From Hemerocallis citrina (Eukaryota > Streptophyta > Magnoliopsida > Asparagales > Asphodelaceae): 64,000 nt of DNA. The notes under the pieces are model-generated. The model was not told the origin of the DNA, made no database searches, and saw only the letters and a program-made list of their open reading frames with translations. The position numbers and the translations under genes were made by a program. The DNA lies in the NCBI GenBank assembly GCA_017893485.1, contig CM030363.1:179564935-179628934 (forward strand). Reading direction: 5' to 3'. Positions 40,063 through 51,322 of this stretch are shown here, in pieces. Within the stretch, counting starts at the first letter, position 1. Every line of letters starts with the position of its first letter.

Positions 40063-40427
40063 TGATAGGAGCTGGCTGTTGCTCTGATTTTGTAATCTTT
40101 CTAGATACAACCTTTATAGTTCATAAGGGATTATCTCCCTCTCTAATATATATATATGCATGATAGGAGCTGGCTGTTGCTCTGATTTTGTAATCTTTCT
40201 AGATACAACCTTTATAGTTCATAAGGGATTATCTCCCTCTCTAATATAAATATCACATACATGACAAAGAAAGAAACAGAATAATCAATGATATAGGATA
40301 TATGTCTGTTTCTTTCTTTGTCATGTATGTGATATTTATATTACAGAGGGAAATAATCCCTTATGAACTATAAAGGTTGTATCTAGAAAGATTACAAATA
40401 AGAGCAACAGCCAGCTCCTATCATGCA
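40059..40427. repeat. foldback structure: direct duplication plus inverted copy
   Basis: A ~90-bp segment (GCATGATAGGAGCTGGCTG ... CTCCCTCTCTAATATA) is present twice in direct order (from 40059 and from 40156) and once inverted (about 40300-40427, ending CAGCCAGCTCCTATCATGC). The second copy and the inverted copy extend through ATATCACATACATGACAAAG, giving arms of about 120 bp around a ~35-bp loop. Parts look like a copia LTR promoter (GGGATTATCTCCCTCT, TAATATAAATATCAC), so it may derive from an LTR. No protein is encoded. Confidence 0.85.
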
Positions 40428-40697
40428 TTGCATTGTGCTGCAATCTTGAGGTCCCCCTCATGCATGAAGTGTGACATGATGCATAGTCTCTTGCATCTTA
40501 TTGGGGAAGGGCTCATCTTGCCCACCTAATGATAAAAACCAAGATTTTCTTTAAAGAAATACCCTTAATTAATTTCTTTATAGTTCTACTTAATATTATT
40601 TATATATTATACTACAGACTGCATTTCACTGATTCCTCCTAAAGATTTCATTTCAATTGGAATTTGGTTATTCACGATGTACGATGAGCCCTGTTAA

Positions 40698-40771
40698 GCA
40701 TCCATGACTGAATGGTTAAAGCGCCCAACTCATAATTGGCAAATTCGTAGTTTCAATTCCTGCTGGATGCC
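40698..40771 (+). pseudogene. trnI-CAU: plastid-derived trnI-CAU pseudogene
   Basis: This is a 74-nt copy of the plastid tRNA with anticodon CAU (GCCCAACTCATAATTGGC around the anticodon loop). The acceptor arms GCATCCA ... TGGATGC still pair. Differences from the usual plastid sequence include A for G in the D arm (CATGACTG), GTAGTTTCAA for GTAGGTTCAA in the T arm, and a changed final base. A nuclear copy is not expected to be used, because this tRNA needs plastid anticodon modification. Confidence 0.85.
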
Positions 40772-40936
40772 CGCCAATGAGAACGTTCAGTAAGTCTATT
40801 GGAATTGACTCTGTATCAATGGAATCTCATCATCCATACATAATGAATTGGTATGGTATCTTCATACCATAACATATGAACAGTAAGAACTAGAATTCTT
40901 ATCGATACTGGAACTCATAGGAAAGAAAATGGATTT

Positions 40937-41175
40937 ATGGATGGAATCAAATATGCAGTATTTACAGAAAAAAGTATTCGATTATTGGGGGACAATCAAT
41001 ATACTTCTAATGTCGAATCAGGATTAACTAGGATAGAAATAAAGCATTAGGTCAAACTCTTCTTTGGTGTCAAGGTAATAGCTATAAATAGTCATTGACT
41101 CCTAGGAAAGGGTAGAAGAATGAGACCTAGTATGGGACATACAATGCATTACAGATGTATGATCATTACGTCTGT
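40937..41175 (+). pseudogene. rpl23: plastid-derived rpl23 pseudogene, 3' truncated
   Basis: This copy of the gene for plastid ribosomal protein L23 begins [18 protein letters not shown] at ATG 40937 and keeps the plastid reading frame for about 79 codons. Two codons have become stops, in IEIKH(stop)VKLFFGV and INSH(stop)LLGKG, both explained by G-to-A or C-to-T changes of Trp and Arg codons. The similarity ends after MHYRCMIIT; the C-terminal part is missing. It lies directly downstream of trnI-CAU as in plastid genomes. Confidence 0.85.
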
Positions 41176-41216
41176 AATGATTTTAATCTTTCTGTATATA
41201 ACGGCAAATAGACCTA

Positions 41217-41225
41217 TAAATAAAA
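41217..41225 (+). repeat. left 9-bp target-site duplication of the Mutator-like element
   Basis: TAAATAAAA, identical to 42640-42648 on the other side. Nine-base duplications are typical of Mutator-superfamily insertions. Confidence 0.85.
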
Positions 41226-42639
41226 GGGCAAAAAGCAAAGTACCCCCCTAACGTTTGGGCTTAATACAATATACCCATATAACGTTTGAAAAAGTACATT
41301 TAACCCATTCCACCGTTAACTTAACCCCATCCGTTAAGTTAGAATTATTGAATTACCTTTTTACCCTTACCCTTTCATAATCAAATCTCTTCATGTTTTT
41401 ACTCTTTCTTCATTCTTTTTCTTTTTCCTCTTTCTTCATTCTTTTTCAGATTATGCAATTCATTTCAGATTATGTAAACAACTTATATCTTATTCATATT
41501 TCTGAAATTTAGTCAAGTTGCAATTTTTTTCCCAAATCAAATGCAAATATGATATATGTTTTCTTCTCTGTTTCTACATCATTCATTGACTCATTGTTAT
41601 ATCAGATTTCTGGGTGGCTACTTGCGTCCCTTAAATTTATTTTTTTAATCAAATGCGGTGGGATATTTGCGTTTTTAGTCCGACACATTTAATTAAAAAG
41701 TTAACAAGAAATAACTAATTAAGCAAGATTTTAACAAGATTAAACTAATTAAGCAATCCATCCATAATTTTGAACGGACGAAAGATGATCTTCCGTTTGT
41801 TCAAATAATTAAAATTAAAAAAAATTGTCGGACGAAAGTTCATATTTCGTCTGACAACTTTTAGTAGGAAAAAAACCCATGGACGAAACGTCATATTTCG
41901 TCTCCTATAATTTGCAAATTCTTACATCGCTTGCCAAATATAGAAAAGCAATGTTGCTCTCATGCCCAAAATTTGTGTTTTTGGTCAACGACTGTGGGAT
42001 ATTTATTCTCATATTTTGTAAATTTTGAGTTTTTACCCAACGAACTACTGATGCTCATATCAGTGATTTTCTTTGTTGGACAATGCTATTTGTACTAGAA
42101 AATTTTCGCTACTTTGATACTAGTCTTAGGTGGCAGCTTAGGTTGCAAATTGGTTGATTAATTTAAGGAGCACTACTGCTTCCCATCATCCCATGTCGAC
42201 CTTTCTCTTTCTCTCCACTAGAATATTTTTTTCTATCTAAGCCCTCCTTTCTATTGCATCTATTTTCCTCCTTATTTTACTCAACCAATAACAGCCTATC
42301 GACCAAATATGAACATATATCATATTGATTTGGATAAAAAATTGCAACTTGACTAAATTTCAGAAATATGAATAAGATATAAGTTGTTTGCATAATCTGA
42401 AATGAATTGCATAATCTGAAAAAGAATGAAGAAAGAGGAAAAAGAAAAAGAATGAAGAAAGAGAAAAAACAAGAAGAGATTTGATTATGAAAGGGTAAGG
42501 GTAAAAAGGTAATTCAATAATTCTAACTTAACGGATGGGGTTAAGTTAACGGTGGAATGGGTTAAATGTACTTTTTCAAACGTTATATGGGCATATTGTA
42601 TTAAGCCCAAACGTTAGGGGGGTATTTTGTTTTTTGCCC
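41226..42639. mobile_element. non-autonomous Mutator-like element with ~300-bp terminal inverted repeats
   Basis: This 1414-bp element begins GGGCAAAAAGCAAAGTACCC and ends with the complement (GGTATTTTGTTTTTTGCCC). Inverted similarity extends about 300 bp inwards on each side (to about 41525 and from about 42345), including the TTAACTTAACCCCATCCGTTA and CTTCATTCTTTTTC segments. The centre has no transposase or other ORF. It contains three copies of a small GGACGAAA ... TTTCGTC inverted motif (41770-41905). Long TIRs with a perfect 9-bp duplication indicate the Mutator superfamily; mobility would have required a transposase from elsewhere. Confidence 0.85.
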
Positions 42640-42648
42640 TAAATAAAA
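42640..42648 (+). repeat. right 9-bp target-site duplication of the Mutator-like element
   Basis: TAAATAAAA, identical to 41217-41225. Confidence 0.85.
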
Positions 42649-43033
42649 TCGTAAACTAGACTATGATTTGATTCATTTTTAGTTCTTACTTATAAATTAT
42701 AGAAAGAAAATATCATTCACTCATAACTCAAGTTGGTAAATTCTGAAAAACTTCGAAGGTAAATCCTTCGACATTTCTTGAGTCATCTCTAACCTCTTTT
42801 CTTTCTCTCATCTCTCATCTCGAATCTCTTTTTATTCTTAATTATAATCCAAATATTGAGACAATTAAAAACAAGCGTTTCCTTGTTCCGGAATCATTTC
42901 TCTTTATTTTGTAAAATCATTAGGTTTAGGCATTACTTCGGTGATCCTTACTCATTTCAAAATGGTGGCAACAAACTTTTTGTTTTTTTGTTATTTCTTT
43001 CTATGAAAAGGAATACAAACGTCTTGAAGTGGA
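42649..43033. other. AT-rich segment without a gene, possibly plastid-like
   Basis: No gene is visible. The stretch around 42730-43000 (ACTTCGAAGGTAAATCCTTC, GGCATTACTTCGGTGATCC) reads like plastid intergenic DNA, but I cannot place it and call it only a possibility. It ends abruptly where the truncated copia LTR begins. Confidence 0.3.
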
Positions 43034-43229
43034 ATTCTTGATGATTTGAATCACATGTTTCTTGTGTGCAATCTTCAATGATATTTTTGGTTCATGCCTC
43101 TTTTGTTTGATTTCCATTCACTTTGAATCCTTTCTTTTGGTTTCCCTTTTTCTGTAGATCCTGTAAATCTCAATTAAAAATATTAGTTGTAGATGATATG
43201 TTTTGTTCACACTAAATGTAAAGTCAACA
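43034..43229 (-). repeat. truncated 3' LTR of the Sirevirus-like element
   Basis: About 196 bp matching 58820-59011 (ATTTCTTGTGTGCAATCTTC, TGTAGATGATA). The outer ~780 bp expected from the 5' LTR are missing. Read on the minus strand it begins TGTTGACTTTACATTTAG directly after the purine tract. Confidence 0.8.
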
Positions 43230-43246
43230 ATCTCCCCCTTTTGGTG
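43230..43246 (-). other. polypurine tract of the Sirevirus-like element
   Basis: The minus strand reads CACCAAAAGGGGGAGAT immediately before the LTR TG, a typical Sirevirus signature. Confidence 0.8.
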
Positions 43247-43629
43247 TGGACAAAACATACCTTAGAATTTAAAAATGTAATCGTACCTTAGAATTTAAAA
43301 ATATATTAAAAGAGATTCAAGCGCTCCCCCTAAATCCAATACTCCCCCTAAATTCATGCATGGTAAGATTTTAATAAATTTGTGTTCATGATACAACCTA
43401 TATGTAAAGACCAAAAACTTGTTTGAAGACATGCTTACATATATTTTGAGAGTCAAGCAATTTTTGGGGAATGTAAAGTTTGACAAAAATATTACATTTT
43501 TGAAAACCAAGGAAAATTCTACTTACATGATACCGTTGATCGCGAAACTCTTTGATATACAGTGAGAGCTCTACATGGTATCATAGATTTCAGATTTCGC
43601 CAATACATAAAGGAGACATGAATTAAAAT

Positions 43630-43760
43630 ATTCAAATTCTAAGTTAAAATAAATTAAAATGGATTTCAAATTCTAAGTAGAATAGATTTCAAGTTCTAAG
43701 TTAAAAAATTAAGTTTAAATAGATTTCAAGTTCTAAGTAAATTAAGTTCTAAGTTGAAAA
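43630..43760. repeat. short tandem repeats of a TTCAAGTTCTAAGT-like unit
   Basis: About five degenerate copies of ATTTCAAGTTCTAAGT, spaced 16-30 bp, in the 3' untranslated part of the copia element. Confidence 0.6.
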
Positions 43761-43844
43761 GTTCTCCCCTTTTTTGGAACACACCAAAAGATGCAAAATA
43801 CAACTGCCATAAATCACGAAGAGAAATCCGAAAACAGAATAGAG

Positions 43845-44056
43845 ACCGGTCGACCGCACAGTCAACCGATCGAAGTTAATAAGAAAGTATGTGCGACTGT
43901 AAAAGAAACAGAGAGTAGGACGGTCGACCGCATAGTCGACCGAAGAAAACAGATCAAGTGTGTGTTCGACTGTAAGAAAAATAGAGAGGGGACCGGTCGA
44001 CCGCCCGGTCGACTGTACACCTTTGAAGGATGACATTCGACTGTCTAGTCGACTGA
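43845..44056. repeat. cluster of GTCGAC-centred palindromes before the copia purine tract
   Basis: ACCGGTCGACCG (about 43847), ACGGTCGACCG (about 43919), GACCGGTCGACCG with CCGGTCGACTG (43992-44016), and TAGTCGACTG (about 44047), spaced about 50-75 bp. The LTR at 58549-58690 has a matching set (CGGTCGACTG, AACAGTCGACC, ACCGGTCGACT, ACGGTCGACCG, GCGGTCGACCG). Palindrome clusters in these two places are reported for Sireviruses. Confidence 0.75.
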
Positions 44057-44063
44057 AAATCAA

Positions 44064-44863
44064 TTATGCTAAAATATCAATAACATTTAATTCACCTTTC
44101 AAAAAATGGAAGCGTTTTTCATCTAAAGGTTTGGTAAAAATATTAGCAAGTTGGGAATCTGTTGAAACATACTCAAGAATGATATCTCCCTTTTGAAAAT
44201 GATCTTTAATGAAGTGATATCGAATTTCTATATGCTTAGTACTGCTATGTTGATCAGAATTCTTAGTCATGTGAATAGTGCTAGTTTTATCGCATTTAAT
44301 GGGAATGTGATCAAAGAATACCTTGTAGTCCTCTAATATATGTTTCATCTATAATACCTGTGCACAACAAGATCCGGCGGCTATGTATTCGGCTTCGGCA
44401 GTAAACAAGGTTACAAAATTTTGTTTCGTAGATGCCCATGAGACAAGACAATATCCTAAGAAGTGACTTGTACCGCTAGTAATTTTTCTATCTTTCAAAC
44501 TCCCGACATAGTCTGCATCTGAATAGCCTATAAAAGAAAAATTTCTGTTTTTCAGTGACCAAAGACCAGTATTTGGTGTACCTTTAAGATATCGAATGAT
44601 ACACTTAACTACAACCAAATAAGGTTCTTTGGGACACGATTGGAAACGAGCACACAAACAAACACTAAACATAATATCTGGACGAGATGTAGTAATATAA
44701 AGCAAGCTACCAATCATACCACGATAGGTAGAAACATCAACATTTTTATCGGATTTGTCTTTGGACAGTTTAGTGGTAGTTGCCATGGGAGTTTTGTACG
44801 TGTTCGCATTGTCAAGACCAAACTTTTTAACTAGTTCTTTCGCATATTTGGATTAGTTTATGA
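44064..44863 (-). pseudogene. copia RT-RNase H, C-terminal part
   Basis: On the minus strand this reads STYRGMIGSLLYITTSRPDI, KCIIRYLKGTPNTGLW, IGYSDADYVGSLKDRK, TSGTSHFLGYCLVSWASTKQ and AEAEYIAAGSCCAQ, the connection and RNase H of Ty1/copia. After a stop near 44349 it continues to IHMTKNSDQHSSTKHIEIRY, YVSTDSQLANIFTKPLDEKR, the canonical RNase H end. It is separated from the RT core by the CACTA insertion at 44867. The RNase H acidic residues are largely kept, but one stop breaks it. Confidence 0.9.
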
Positions 44864-44866
44864 AGA
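44864..44866 (+). repeat. left 3-bp target-site duplication of the CACTA element (AGA)
   Basis: AGA precedes CACTACAAAA and is repeated at 53643-53645. Three-base duplications are the rule for CACTA transposons. Confidence 0.85.
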
Positions 44867-45440
44867 CACTACAAAACAGACTCGATTTACCGGCATTTTT
44901 TTACGTATTTGCCGGCATTTTTTTACGGCGGTGAAACCTTCACCGGCGTTTATAATTGCGCCGGTCCAAATGTCGCCGATGCGAGCATCGCGGAAAGGTA
45001 GGGGTCTACACCGGCGGTTTTACTGGACGCCGGTAAATATTACAACTACACCGGCGGTCAACGAACGCCGGTGTATGGGGGTCTCTGAGTGCCATTTTTT
45101 CCCCCAATATACATTCACCGGTGGCCATAAACCGCCGGTATTTATCCATTCACCGGTGTTTTATAGAAACGCCGGTGCAGATTGAAAGTATACCGGCGGT
45201 CGTACACCGCCGGTGTATGTGCGTTTATGAGTGCCCGGTTTTCCCTACTTACAAGCACCGGCGTGACCAAAAAATGCCGGTGTAGTTAGGTTCATCGGCG
45301 TTTTATAAAACGCCGGTGTTCCTTGGTGCCGTTACAGCTAGCAGCATACACCAGCGTGTGTGGGAACGCCTCTCTATCGCACACTGCAACTAATTCATTA
45401 GATAGACCGGAGTTTTATAAAACGCCGGTCTATCTATGCC
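44867..45440. repeat. left terminal and subterminal repeats of the CACTA element
   Basis: The terminal repeat is at 44867-44894. Then follow about fifteen copies of CACCGGCG, CCGGCGGT or AACGCCGGTG in both orientations, commonly 40-60 bp apart, with AT-rich loops such as TTTTATAAAACGCCGGT. The right end (53380-53642) has the matching set. Confidence 0.85.
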
Positions 45441-46259
45441 CGTTTGTTTTTCGTGCTCCAGTTTTCCGTTCGATTTCAATTCACAGTTTCATTTATAAAA
45501 CCTGTAAAATAATTCACAACTGATTCAACCAATTTCGTTGCATATTAATGCGCAAATCACAACCAAACACAAGAATAATTGAAGATAATAAAGTTTCACA
45601 CGTGTCATATCATCGTCCAAATTCACCACAAAATTAACAGTGTTATAATTAACAGTATCTGAAAAGTGACGAACATCCCAAATATCCCAACAAACCAGTC
45701 TGACAACAATACAAGACATAACAACAGCAAGGAGGACATAAAAACAACAACCAGACTAGGCCGACCACAGATTCATACCCCTCGAGTAGCTTCAGTTCTG
45801 ATCATCAGAATTTCTTTCATCTGGGCGACCGCTCTGTGAAAAAAAAACAATAATTTAATTCAACAGTAGACCACAATACAGAATATACATATTTTTTGAA
45901 CTTGTAAAAAGATCTACGTGTATCTTAAATTATAGGCTCAAAGTGCCAATTACAAATGGAATTGTTAATGATATATAGAGAGGTAAAATAATTACATTGC
46001 AATGCTAAAAATCTAGTACTTAATTTTATTTTTAAATATATCTAAAACAACAAAACAAATGAAAATTCAGTATCTAACTTGAAACCTTTATATTCTCCTC
46101 TGATTGGGAATATCCACTATCTAAAACAGTAAAAAAAATGAAAATTCAGTATCTAATCATGTCTTTCATGGATTGTTCAGACAATCCATAAAGCTGTCAT
46201 CGTGGAAGGAAACCAAATATAAGAAAAATAAGAAAAATAAGAAAGGGCTCATATCAAGT

Positions 46260-46560
46260 GTATTTTTAGGGAACTGTCATCGTGGAAGGAAACCAAATAT
46301 AGAAGCCAGAAATGGAAACATAAAGAGGAATGGTAGAGACTTTGGATACACCAGGCTAACATAGCGGCATTTTCCTCATCTCTCTCTCTCATCCCTTCTT
46401 TCCCTTTAGCACACGAACACAAAGAGACATCAGCAACAACAGCAAGAGCGACAAGAACAACAATAATAATAAATTATTATAAACGAGATGTCTCTATATG
46501 GGTTTCCAGATCTCCACTCGAGCCCTCTCTTTCTAATCACAGCCCAATTAAGAACATAGA
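46260..46560 (+). repeat. ~300-bp dispersed repeat inside CACTA (copy 1 of 3)
   Basis: CATCGTGGAAGGAAACCAAAT ... GGCATTTTCCTCATC ... AACAACAGCAAGAGC ... GGGTTTCCAGATCTCCACTC recurs at about 48815-49070 and 49600-49850. The copies are diverged and non-coding. Confidence 0.8.
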
Positions 46561-46679
46561 CAACGCCACTAAACAATCCAATCACAGCCCAATCAAAATT
46601 TGCCATCCTGGATCTTAAATCTTTAGATGCATGAATTCAACTTCTTTAACAGTAAAAGAAAAATGATAACATAGCGGCA

Positions 46680-48770
46680 TCTAAGCATATATGTTTCTTT
46701 ATTAATTCTTCATCCCAACTAAATCATTGATGTTTGTGGCTCCAAAAGAAACCCCCACAAGGTTTGTTCAGCTCAATTCTTGTACAGATTTGGAGGATTT
46801 TGGTATACGTACAGCTAGCATCCTTAGTTCAAAGTGAACCCATTTTGGTAAAAAACACCCAGTTTTGGAGGATTTTGGTATACATACAGCATACTTAGTT
46901 TGGAAGTGAACCCATTTTTTGTTAAAAAATCATGCCAAAGATGACAAACAGGTTCTTTAACAGTATCTGAAAATGAAAATTTCCATTATCTGAGCATATA
47001 TGTTTCTCTACTAATTCTTCAGCCCAACTAAATCATGACCCAATTGTTGTACAGATCCGGAGGATTTTGGCATACAGCTAGCATCCTCAGTTCACAGTGA
47101 ACCCATTTTGGTCAAAAAAACATGCCAAGATGACAATCAGATGCATGAAATAAGCTTCTTTAACAGTAAAAGAAAATGAAAATTCATACAGCAACCTTAG
47201 TTTGGAAGTGAACCCATTTTTTGTTAAAAAATCATGCCAAAGATGACAATCAGTTTCTTTAGCAGTATCTGAAAATGAAAATTTCCATTATCTGAGCATA
47301 TATGTTTCTCTACTAATTCTTCAGCCCAACTAAATCATGACCCAATTGTTGTACAGATCCGGAGGATTTTGGCATACAGCTAACATCCTCAGTTCACAGT
47401 GAACCCATTTTGGTCAAAAAAACATGCCAAGATGACAATCAGATGCATGAAATAAGCTTCTTTAATAGTAAAAGAAAATGAAAATTCATACAGCATCCTT
47501 AGTTTGGAAGTGAACCCATTTTTTGTTAAAAAAATATGCCAAAGATGGCAATCAGCTTCTTTAACAGTATCTGAAAATGAAAATTTCCATTATCTGAGCA
47601 TATATGTTTCTCTACTAATTCTTCAGCCCAACTTAATCATGACCCAATTGTTGTACAGATCTGGAGGATTTTGGCATACAGCTAGCATCCTTAGTTCACA
47701 GTGAACCCATTTTGGTCAAAAAAACACATTTTGGACAAAAAAACATGCCAAGATGACAATCAGATGCATGAAATAAGCTTCTTTAATAGTAAAAGAAAAT
47801 GAAAATTCATACAGCATCCTTAGTTTGGAAGTGAACCCATTTTTGTTAAAAAATCATGCCAAAGATGGCAATCAGCTTCTTTAACAGTATCTGAAAATGA
47901 AAATTTCCATTATCTGAGCATATATGTTTCTCTACTAATTCTTCAGCCCAACTAAATCATGATCCAATTGTTGTACAGATCTGGAGGTTTTTGGCATACA
48001 GGTAGCATCCTCAGTTCTCAGTGAACCCATTTTGGTCAAAAAAACATGCCAAGATGACAATCAGATGCATGAAATAAGCTTCTTTAACAAGAAAAGAAAT
48101 GAAAATTCATACAGCATCCTTAGTTTGGAAGTAACCCATTTTTTGTTAAAAAATCATGCCAAATATGGCAATCAGCTTCTTTAACAGTATCTGAAAATGA
48201 AAATTTCCATTATCTGAGCATATATGTTTCTCTACTAATTCTTCAGCCTAATCCAATCATGACCCAATTGTTGTACAGATCTGGAGGATTTTGGCATACA
48301 GCTAGCATCCTTAGTTCTCAGTGAACCCATTTTGGTCAAAAAAATGTGCCAAGATGACAATCAGATGCATGAAATAAGCTTTTTTAACTGTAAAAGAAAA
48401 TGAAAATTTCCAGCATCTAATCATTTATGTTTCTCTATTAATTCTTCATTGATGTTTGTGGCTCCAAAACAAACCTCCACAAGGTTGGTTCAGCCCAATT
48501 CTTGTACAGTTTTATGGTATACATACAGCATCCTTAGTTTGGAAGTGAACCCATTTTTTGTTAAAAAATCATGCCAAAGATGGCAATCAGCTTCTTTAAC
48601 AGTAACTATAAATGAAAATTTCCAGTATCTAAGCATATATGTTTCTCTACTAATTCTTCATCCCAACTAATTCATGATGTTTGTGGCTCCAAAGAAGATT
48701 TCAGATTCAGGATGACAAATTTTGATGGGGCTTTGAATGGAGATTGTAGTCATAGATCAATTCTTCATTG
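46680..48770 (+). repeat. ~301-bp tandem array inside CACTA
   Basis: The anchor GTGAACCCATTTTGGTC occurs near 47098, 47399, 47701, 48021 and 48322, spacing 301, 302, 320 and 301 bp. The extra 19 bp in one unit come from a local duplication. Each unit contains AAGCTTCTTTAACAGTAAAAG, ATCTGAGCATATATGTTTCTC and TTGTACAGATCTGGAGG segments. Each is itself a diverged pair of shorter repeats. No frame stays open across units. Confidence 0.88.
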
Positions 48771-49179
48771 AAAAAAAATACGAATAGGGCTCATATCAAG
48801 TGTAGTTTTAAGGAACTGTCATCGTGGAAGGAAACCAAATATAGAAGCCAGAAAGAGGAATGGTAGAGAATGAGGATACACCAGGCTAACATAGCGGCAT
48901 TTTCCTCATCTCTCTCTCATCCCTTCTTTCCCTTCAGCACACGAACACAAAGAGACATCAGCAACAACAGCAAGAGCGACAAGAACAACAATAATAATAA
49001 ATTATTATGAACAAGATGTCTCTATATGGGTTTCCAGATCTCCACTCCAACTCATCTCTTTCTAATCACAGCCCAATTAAGAACAATTGTTCACAGTCAC
49101 TAAACAATCCAATCACAGTTCGCCCTCAAATTTTGTGATCCTGGATCTAAAAACATACATAATTCCCAAAATCTGTACA

Positions 49180-49440
49180 AGAATTGGGAAGAACAAATCT
49201 TGTGCAGGTTTCTTTTGGAGCCAGAAACATCAATGATTTAGTTGGGCTGAAGAATTAATAGAGAAACATATATGCTCAGATAATGGAAATTTTCATTTTC
49301 AGATACTGTTAAAGAAGCTGATTTCATGCATCTGATTGCCATCTTTGGCATGATTTTTTAACCAAAATGGGTTCACTGTCAACTAAGGATGCTGTATGCA
49401 TACCAAAATCCTTCAAATCAGTACAACAACACGGCTGAAC
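49180..49440 (-). repeat. inverted copy of the CACTA tandem unit
   Basis: The minus strand matches the 301-bp unit (for example CCATTATCTGAGCATATATG and GTGAACCCATTTTGG). It is opposite in direction to the array at 46680-48770 and could form a long hairpin with it. Confidence 0.8.
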
Positions 49441-49982
49441 AAACCTTGTTTGCAGGTCATACAATGTCATCTAAGCATGTTATGTGCCAAAGTGGGGTTG
49501 GTCATACAATGCATGAACGACACGTATCAGTTGTTTGTGAGTATGCAGTAGGGTGCAGCTATGAATAGGGCTCATATCAAGTATAGTATTATGGACTGTC
49601 ATCATGGAAGGAAACCAATTTAATATAGAAGCCATATATGGAGCCAGAAAGAGGAATGGTAAAGAATGAGGATACACCAGGCTAACATAGCGGCATTTTC
49701 CTCAACTCTCTCTCATCCCTTCTTTCTCTTCAACACACGCACACAAAGAGACATCAGCAATAACAGCAAGAGGGGGTTGGTCCAACAATAAGTATAGATT
49801 ATAATAAACGAGATGTCTCTATTTGGGTTTCCAGATCTCCACTCCAGCCCTTTCTTTCTAATCACAGCTCACTTAAGAAACATAGACGAAATGCTTATCG
49901 ACGACAGCCACAATGCAGACTCACAAACACTAATACGTGTTTTTCATGCATTCAAGACCATAATCTCTTTAAAAATACCAAT

Positions 49983-51322
49983 TTAAAGACTTACCGAGGG
50001 TGGGACTTGGGATTGCTGCCCTATTAAATGGGCCATTTGTTCTTGTAGGAGTGCAACTTGTGCCTTTAATGAAGTCATCTCCTCGTCCCGATTGGCACTT
50101 GAATTAGATTCACTCTGTCCGAATAGCCGCGAGGGGGTTGGTCCTAGCCCCATACCACGGACACGTCCATACCTCTCCTTTCCCCTAACCTCGGTCAAGG
50201 CAACTCTCTGCCGGGTACGAAAATCTGTGGATGCCACCGTAGGGTCAGAATCTGAAGCGGAAGAGATTTCATCAAACCTTCTCCGAGCGTTAGTCTGTAA
50301 AAGGACATAACAATCAGAGTTAAAAGCAGATGAGATTTCGACTACTCATTAGATATTAGTTCACAAATTACCAGAATCCGTGCTGCCTCAGGGCTCTCAT
50401 ACGTCCCATCCTTCGATTTGTGGGTGGCATCGAAAAAGTCAATGACGCCAAACTCCGTAGGACCCCCCAAATCTTCTTCCTATATATTAGTAAGATGAAA
50501 TGGTTATAAACACGATTGCGCCTACCAATTCTTCCCGAACTAGAGCAAAGCTCTGTGTACCAGCTGTGTGCAACACTAGCTGCTTTGACCGACTGGCAAC
50601 ACCCACCTCCGCCCTTTTCTGTACATGCCACAATGAAGTTAGCGGAAAAATTCATTAGAGTAGCCATACAACCACATACTCATTAGATTTTTGTGCCTTT
50701 AATGTAAATACCTGACCGTTCGCCGAAATCCAGTAGTGCACAAGGAATTGCCAATCTGAAGGCTCCACATTTTGTGGCACATCCCTTGCATTATCCTCCT
50801 CTGACTGGTCTTTGTCAAAATACCTAGCCTTCAATTCACTCTTGTAGTCCCTCCACTTTTTGGAGAGTGAATTTTCAACCCAAGGCGTAAGGGAGTCGGC
50901 GAACGAGAAGTATTGCTGTAAAATTTATTACCCATCACTAAAAATACATATTTCAATAATATATTTGCGCCTACCAATTATTTATTTTAGATGGGAAATA
51001 TCTTGATTGTTGTAATTGCAGTGGCCTTTGTCGTGGTTGGCACCTTCGGCCAACTCTCGTATGACAAAGGAACTATCCGTGGGTTCCTTGCTATAACCCC
51101 AATAAAGGAAGAAAATTTGCTGGCATTATCGCCAATCGGTTGCCCGACACCGTTTACCTCCACCACAATCCTTTCGTCATTCTTGAGTTTCCAAATATTC
51201 GTCATCTTAGTTCGCCCACGATGTTTTTTGACAGTGGGCGGCGTGCTACCCTCCCCCTTCATCTGTTTGACTGCCACTATTATGTAGTGGCTGCTTATCC
51301 CCATGGCTCTCATTGCCATCAT
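49983..51322 (-). pseudogene. TNP1/Transposase_24-like gene of the CACTA element (spliced, degenerate)
   Basis: CACTA elements encode a DNA-binding accessory protein besides the catalytic transposase. Minus-strand exons read TKMTNIWKLKNDERIVVEV, GQPIGDNASKFSSFIGVIA (about 51240-51070), then QYFSFADSLTPWVENSLSKK and VEPSDWQFLVHYWISANGQ (about 50918-50712), then KRAEVGVASRSKQLVLHTAG with TQSFALVREEL (about 50620-50527), then FGVIDFFDATHKSKDGTYES with PEAARIL, and lastly RVALTEVRGKERYGRVRGMG followed by a coiled coil (LKAQVALLQEQMAHLIGQQ). AT-rich gaps with GT...AG ends separate them. The pattern fits plant Transposase_24 proteins. The first exon end has a frameshift or stop, so function is doubtful. 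Confidence 0.7.

Larger units (their letters stand above)
40600..41175 (+). other. nuclear plastid DNA (NUPT): trnI-CAU to rpl23
   Basis: The segment follows the plastid inverted-repeat order as I know it: the spacer downstream of ycf2 (GATTCCTCCTAAAGATTTC), trnI-CAU, the spacer, then the 5' two-thirds of rpl23. It carries many substitutions relative to typical plastomes, several creating stops, so it is an old transfer rather than contamination. The left edge is approximate; the right edge is where rpl23 similarity stops near 41175. Confidence 0.85.

Noticed and set aside
40698..40771. Functional nuclear tRNA gene
   Set aside because: It is the plastid trnI-CAU in its plastid context with arm substitutions and a decayed rpl23 beside it; best read as transferred plastid DNA.
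50991..51287. Plus-strand ORF of 98 codons opposite the CACTA TNP gene
   Set aside because: It is the complement of a conserved minus-strand exon (GQPIGDNASKFSSF) and has no recognisable family of its own.
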